Source of the DNA: Streptomyces sp. NBC_01198
GTDB taxonomy: Bacteria; Actinomycetota; Actinomycetes; Streptomycetales; Streptomycetaceae
Length of the DNA: 64,000 nt
Assembly (NCBI RefSeq): GCF_036010485.1
Contig: NZ_CP108568.1
Span: 6,680,001-6,744,000, forward strand
Direction: 5' to 3'
In this document: piece after piece, positions 60,093 through 64,000 of the stretch
Layout: each line of letters opens with the position of its first letter
Numbering within the stretch: position 1 is the first letter of the stretch
Program-made: the position numbers and the translations under genes
Notes under the pieces: model-generated
The model's input: the letters and a program-made list of their open reading frames with translations, nothing else
Told to the model about the DNA's origin: nothing
The model's database searches: none

Positions 60093-60700
60093 TCGCCTTC
60101 GTCAGCGGCCAGGTCGCCGCACTCGCCCCCGACACCGCCGTCATCGAGGTCGGCGGCGTCGGCATGGCCGTGCAGTGCGCGCCGAACACCCTCGCCGCGC
60201 TGCGGGTCGGCAGGCCCGCCCGGCTGTCCACCTCGCTGGTGGTCAGGGAGGACTCGCTCACCCTCTACGGCTTCGCCGACGACGACGAGCGGCAGGTCTT
60301 CGAGCTGCTGCAGACCGTGAGCGGGGTGGGGCCGCGGCTCGCCCAGACGATGCTGGCGGTGCACTCGCCCGACGCGCTGCGGTCGGCGGTGGCCGGCGGC
60401 GACGAGAAGGCGCTCACCGCCGTCCCCGGCATCGGCAAGAAGGGCGCGCAGCGACTGCTGCTCGAACTGAAGGACCGGCTCGGCGCACCGCTCGGCCCCG
60501 GCGCGGCCACCGGCGTGGGCACGGCGGTCGGCGCGTCCTGGCGCGAGCAGCTGCACGCGGCGCTGCTCGGTCTCGGCTACGCCACCCGCGAGGCGGACGA
60601 GGCCGTGGCCACCGTCACCCCGCAGGCCGAAGCGGCGGCCGAGCCGAACGTCGGCGCCCTGCTGCGCAGCGCCCTGCAGTCGCTCAACCGCACCCGCTGA
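60089..60700 (+). CDS. ruvA: Holliday junction DNA helicase subunit RuvA
   Basis: RuvA (203 residues) holds the four-way junction and loads RuvB. Domain I is the N-terminal OB fold (MIAFVSGQVAALAPDTAVIE), domain II has two helix-hairpin-helix motifs (LQTVSGVGPRLAQTML and LTAVPGIGKKGAQRLL), and domain III (about 155-203) is the RuvB contact (LLGLGYATREADEAVATV). GTG start overlaps the ruvC stop. Confidence 0.95.
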   Translation: MIAFVSGQVAALAPDTAVIEVGGVGMAVQCAPNTLAALRVGRPARLSTSLVVREDSLTLYGFADDDERQVFELLQTVSGVGPRLAQTMLAVHSPDALRSAVAGGDEKALTAVPGIGKKGAQRLLLELKDRLGAPLGPGAATGVGTAVGASWREQLHAALLGLGYATREADEAVATVTPQAEAAAEPNVGALLRSALQSLNRTR

Positions 60701-60710
60701 CCCGCACCGC

Positions 60711-60740
60711 ACTCCCGACCGCTCCCGACCGCTCCCGACC
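60711..60740 (+). repeat. Three tandem copies of a 10-bp repeat
   Basis: The decamer RCTCCCGACC-type unit is repeated at 60711, 60721 and 60731 (CTCCCGACCG register) between ruvA and ruvB. It is probably a replication-slippage array. Confidence 0.6.
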
Positions 60741-60834
60741 ACCTCGGACCGCCGCAGGAACAACCGGACGACCCCCGATCAGACCGCCGCGACCCGAGCC
60801 CGCCACCGACCGCCGCTGACCCGAGAGACCATCC

Positions 60835-61917
60835 ATGAACTGGGACGACGCCGCAGAAGCCGCACCCGACCACCTGCTCGACGCGGCGGCGGACAGCGAC
60901 GACCAGGCCGTCGAGGCCGCACTGCGGCCCAAGGACCTGGGCGAATTCGTCGGCCAGGAGCGGGTCCGCGAGCAGCTCGGTCTCGTCCTGCAGGCCGCCC
61001 GCAAGCGCGGCGGCACCGCCGACCACGTGCTGCTCTCCGGCGCCCCCGGCCTGGGCAAGACGACGCTGTCGATGATCATCGCGGCCGAGATGGGCGTCCC
61101 CATCAGGATCACCTCGGGGCCCGCCATCCAGCACGCCGGCGACCTGGCGGCGATCCTGTCCTCGCTCGCCGAGGGCGAGGTGCTCTTCCTCGACGAGATC
61201 CACCGGATGTCCCGCCCGGCCGAGGAGATGCTCTACATGGCCATGGAGGACTTCCGGGTCGACGTGATCGTCGGCAAGGGCCCGGGCGCCACCGCGATCC
61301 CGCTGGAGCTGCCGCCCTTCACCCTGGTCGGGGCCACCACCCGGGCCGGACTGCTGCCGCCACCGCTGCGGGACCGCTTCGGCTTCACCGGGCACATGGA
61401 GTTCTACGCCCCGGCCGAACTGGAAAGGGTGATTCACCGCTCGGCCGGGTTGCTGGACGTGACGATCGACACGGCCGGCGCCGCCGAGATCGCCGGCCGC
61501 TCCCGCGGCACCCCGCGGATCGCCAACCGGCTGCTGCGCCGGGTCAGGGACTATGCGCAGGTCAGGGCGGACGGACTGGTCGACAGGGAGACCGCTGCCA
61601 AGGCGCTGGAGGTCTACGAGGTCGACGTCCGCGGCCTGGACCGGCTGGACCGGGCGGTCCTGCACGCCCTGCTGAAACTCTTCGGCGGCGGCCCGGTCGG
61701 CCTGTCCACGCTCGCCGTCGCGGTCGGCGAGGAGCGTGAGACTGTTGAGGAGGTGGCCGAGCCCTTCCTGGTACGGGAGGGGCTGCTGGCCCGCACCCCC
61801 CGGGGGCGGGTGGCCACCGCCGCGGCATGGACGCACCTGGGTCTCGTGCCCCCGCAGCACAGCGGGGGAGCGGGCCCGGGGACGGGACCGGGACAGACCG
61901 GGCTGTTCGGTCCGTGA
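60835..61917 (+). CDS. ruvB: Holliday junction branch migration ATPase RuvB
   Basis: RuvB (360 residues) is an AAA+ motor. Walker A is LLSGAPGLGKTTLSMIIAAE, Walker B is EVLFLDEIHRMSRPAEEMLY, and sensor 1 and the arginine finger lie in LVGATTRAGLLPPPLRDRFG. The C-terminal winged helix ends in a Gly/Pro tail. It lies 134 bases after ruvA, with a GAGAG purine run before the ATG. ruvC-ruvA-ruvB is the usual order. Confidence 0.96.
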   Translation: MNWDDAAEAAPDHLLDAAADSDDQAVEAALRPKDLGEFVGQERVREQLGLVLQAARKRGGTADHVLLSGAPGLGKTTLSMIIAAEMGVPIRITSGPAIQHAGDLAAILSSLAEGEVLFLDEIHRMSRPAEEMLYMAMEDFRVDVIVGKGPGATAIPLELPPFTLVGATTRAGLLPPPLRDRFGFTGHMEFYAPAELERVIHRSAGLLDVTIDTAGAAEIAGRSRGTPRIANRLLRRVRDYAQVRADGLVDRETAAKALEVYEVDVRGLDRLDRAVLHALLKLFGGGPVGLSTLAVAVGEERETVEEVAEPFLVREGLLARTPRGRVATAAAWTHLGLVPPQHSGGAGPGTGPGQTGLFGP

Positions 61918-62076
61918 CGCGGACGCGCTCGTCGTTTCAGGAACCTCGGTGCCATGCTTGGCGTTGTTCCAGCGGCGAGCCAGCGCTTAGACTCCGCCGA
62001 CGCCCTTCCTCCGGATCGGCACTCACATCCCGAAACCCAGGCCAGCCACGTTGGCCGTGCGAAGGAACGCCCCACC

Positions 62077-62559
62077 GTGAATCCCCTGATCCTCGTCTTC
62101 ATCGTCCTCATCGGCGGCATGCTGCTCATGACCAGGTCGGCGAAGAGCAAGCAGCGCCAGGCCCTGGAGATGCGCAACAAGATGGAGCCCGGCTCCGGCA
62201 TCCGCACCATCGGCGGTATGTACGCCGTGGTGAAGGAGGTCAACGAGGAGACGGTCCTGCTGGAGCTCACGGACGGGGTGCACGCGCACTTCACCAAGGG
62301 CGCCATCTCCACCGTCCTCAGTGAGCAGGAGTTCAACCGGATCGTGCACGGTATCGAGCCGGAGGACCCGGAGGACGACGTCGAAGCCGTGGACGACGCG
62401 GACGAGGCTGTCGAGACCGGCGAGCCGACCCCCGCCGTGGCCTCCGCGGAGACCGTGGTGACGGGCGAGGCGCACGGGCAGGACTCGGCCGAGGATCGCG
62501 TGGAGCTGAAGAAGGCCGAGGGCGGGCCGGGGCTGGGCGGCTCCGACGCCACCAAGTAA
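62077..62559 (+). CDS. yajC: Preprotein translocase subunit YajC
   Basis: YajC (160 residues) is a small accessory of SecDF. It has an N-terminal membrane helix (NPLILVFIVLIGGMLLMT), a positively charged KSKQRQALEMRNKMEPGS segment and the beta-rich core GSGIRTIGGMYAVVKEV. An acidic tail of about 70 residues (EDPEDDVEAVDDADEAVE) is longer than usual. GTG at 62077 follows GAAGGAA. secD follows 78 bases downstream. Confidence 0.92.
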   Translation: MNPLILVFIVLIGGMLLMTRSAKSKQRQALEMRNKMEPGSGIRTIGGMYAVVKEVNEETVLLELTDGVHAHFTKGAISTVLSEQEFNRIVHGIEPEDPEDDVEAVDDADEAVETGEPTPAVASAETVVTGEAHGQDSAEDRVELKKAEGGPGLGGSDATK

Positions 62560-62637
62560 GGGTCCGGTACGCGCAACACTCGTCACCGCCCGTGAGCGCG
62601 CAGCCTCCGGTGCGGTCGGACAGGGAGAAACAAGAAG

Positions 62638-64000
62638 GTGGCAGCAGCCAAGAAGGGCCGCAGGTCCTCGGGGAGTCAGGGATACCCCGAGCGCGCTCTG
62701 GCCGTGATCCTCATCGCCCTGGTGGCGATGACCGGAGGCATCTTTCTCTCCGGTGACACCACCCCCCGGCTCGGCATCGACCTGGCGGGCGGCGTCAGCA
62801 TCACGCTGACCGCCAAGGAGGGCCAGGGCAGCGCGGTGAACAAGTCGAACATGGACACCGCGGTCAGCATCATCAACAACCGTGTCAACGGTCTTGGCGT
62901 CTCCGAGGCGGAGGTGCAGACCGAGGGATCGAAGAACATCATCGTCAACATCCCGAAGGGCACCAACGCCGACCAGGCGGAAAAGCAGGTCGGCACCACG
63001 GCCCAGCTGTTCTTCCGCCAGGTGCTCGCCACCGACATCGGTGTGCCCGCGCCCACCCCGACCCCGTCGGGCAGTGCGACCCCTTCCGGTACTCCCTCCG
63101 GGACCCCCTCCGGTTCGCCGTCGTCCACGCCGAGCGGCAAGGCGACCCCGAAGTCCAGCGCCTCCGGCAGCCCGTCCGCCAGTTCCAGCGCCCAGGGCCG
63201 CGCCGTCACCGGCGCGCTGACCTCCGGCGTCAACAAGGCGCCGACCCCGCTGCCGACCTCGCCGCCGGCCACCGCCCCGGGCACCGTCCCCGGCACCACC
63301 ACCCCGGGCGCCACGGGCGGCAGCACGGACGTGTCGATCCCGACCGACATGCAGGCCAAGTTCGCCGCGCTCGACTGCTCCAACGTCAAGCAGCGCACCG
63401 CGATCACCCAGGGTGCCGCGCCGAAGGAGAAGGTCATCGCCTGCGGCCAGCAGAGCGGCCAGTGGGAGAAGTACGTGCTCGGCCCCTCCCTGATCGACGG
63501 CAAGCGCATCTCGGGCGCCAACGCCTCCTTCGACACCCAGCAGGGCAACGGCTGGGTGGTGAACCTGACCTTCGACTCCGCGGGAGCCGGCCAGTTCACC
63601 AAGGTCACCGGTGACCTGTCCAGCCAGGCCGAGCCGAACAACCGCTTCGCCATCGACCTGGACGGCAACGTCCAGTCCGCGCCCTCCGTGCACGAGGCGC
63701 TGCCCGGCGGCAGCGCCCAGATCTCCGGCGGGTTCAAGCAGGGCGAGGCCGAGGACCTGGCCAACGTGCTGAAGTACGGTTCGCTGCCGCTGACCTTCCA
63801 GACCCAGGACCGCACCACGGTCTCGGCCGCACTCGGCGGCGAGCAGCTGCGCGGCGGTCTGATCGCCGGCGCCGTGGGCCTCGCCCTGGTCGTGATCTAC
63901 ATGTTCGCCTACTACCGCGGCCTGAGCTTCGTCGCCATCGCGAGCCTGGTGATGTCGGCGGCCCTCACGTACACGATCATGTGCCTGCTCGGCCGGGCCA
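62638..64000 (+). CDS. secD: Protein-export membrane protein SecD (3' end outside window)
   Basis: The first 454 residues of SecD are present. SecD with SecF uses the proton gradient to help protein export. Visible parts are TM1 (ALAVILIALVAMTGGIFL), the RLGIDLAGGVSITL motif, the periplasmic P1 region interrupted by a Ser/Pro/Thr-rich insert (about 140-235, with repeats such as SGTPSGTPSGSP), the block RFAIDLDGNVQSAPSVHEAL, SLPLTFQTQDR and the start of the membrane bundle. GTG at 62638 follows GGGAG. Confidence 0.93.
   Translation, partial: MAAAKKGRRSSGSQGYPERALAVILIALVAMTGGIFLSGDTTPRLGIDLAGGVSITLTAKEGQGSAVNKSNMDTAVSIINNRVNGLGVSEAEVQTEGSKNIIVNIPKGTNADQAEKQVGTTAQLFFRQVLATDIGVPAPTPTPSGSATPSGTPSGTPSGSPSSTPSGKATPKSSASGSPSASSSAQGRAVTGALTSGVNKAPTPLPTSPPATAPGTVPGTTTPGATGGSTDVSIPTDMQAKFAALDCSNVKQRTAITQGAAPKEKVIACGQQSGQWEKYVLGPSLIDGKRISGANASFDTQQGNGWVVNLTFDSAGAGQFTKVTGDLSSQAEPNNRFAIDLDGNVQSAPSVHEALPGGSAQISGGFKQGEAEDLANVLKYGSLPLTFQTQDRTTVSAALGGEQLRGGLIAGAVGLALVVIYMFAYYRGLSFVAIASLVMSAALTYTIMCLLGRA

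Noticed and set aside
58130..60763. An 877-codon minus-strand frame opposite pdxT, yebC, ruvC and ruvA
   Set aside because: It covers four clear genes on the other strand and has shadow-like composition.

Overview
This 64 kb window is a high-GC actinobacterial chromosome segment, almost certainly from the Streptomycetaceae. The evidence is the very strong G/C third-position bias, the many GTG starts and 4- or 8-base start/stop overlaps, an SsgB sporulation regulator, SpoIIE-type phosphatase signalling and phosphatidylinositol-mannoside (PIM) genes. It looks like core chromosome: no insertion sequence, prophage or CRISPR array was seen. The unusual features are decayed genes, intergenic repeats, gene fusions and regulatory sites.

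Layout. 1-2503: the end of a 2-oxoglutarate dehydrogenase E1, a GlxA-type AraC regulator and a divergent HxlR regulator. 2585-10297: the arginine pathway argCJBD-argR-argGH (argF absent), with two ARG-box-like operators. 10317-10591: remains of a glutamate-type binding protein gene. 10608-17516: a lysophospholipid acyltransferase, a Tat-like glycerophosphodiesterase, a sigma-like factor, two small acetyltransferases, two membrane proteins, a methyltransferase and a methionine-transporter ATPase gene reduced to its two ends. 17682-24303: cobalamin and siroheme enzymes (cobL, a bluB-cobT fusion, cobA/cysG), separated by a 71-75 bp tandem repeat. 24296-27481: a TrmH-type RNA methyltransferase and a two-subunit acyl-CoA dehydrogenase behind a palindromic operator.

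27824-31599: a membrane serine/threonine kinase, small proteins, an APH-like phosphotransferase and a zinc-ribbon protein. 31660-32127: a minus-strand tRNA cluster (three Val-GAC, Cys, Gly). 32319-38977: pabB-pabC, acetyltransferase, DsbA-like protein, membrane proteins, CGNR zinc-finger regulator, ssgB and a PGPGW protein. 39042-39777: two tRNA-Val(CAC) genes. 39908-45549: an amino-acid permease, then a signalling module of HTH-receiver, CHASE3 histidine kinase and receiver-SpoIIE phosphatase, with the first two genes divergent from a shared promoter region.

45669-64000: thrS, a K+ channel, a HIT hydrolase, a large membrane protein, an EF-G-like GTPase, the PIM genes (pgsA, acyltransferase, pimA), pdxS-pdxT, yebC, ruvC-ruvA-ruvB, yajC and the beginning of secD.

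At least seven genes show the pattern of a -10-like hexamer followed 6-7 bases later by the start codon, as expected for leaderless transcripts, which are common in actinobacteria. All identifications come from reading the sequence and from memory of protein families. No database search was run.
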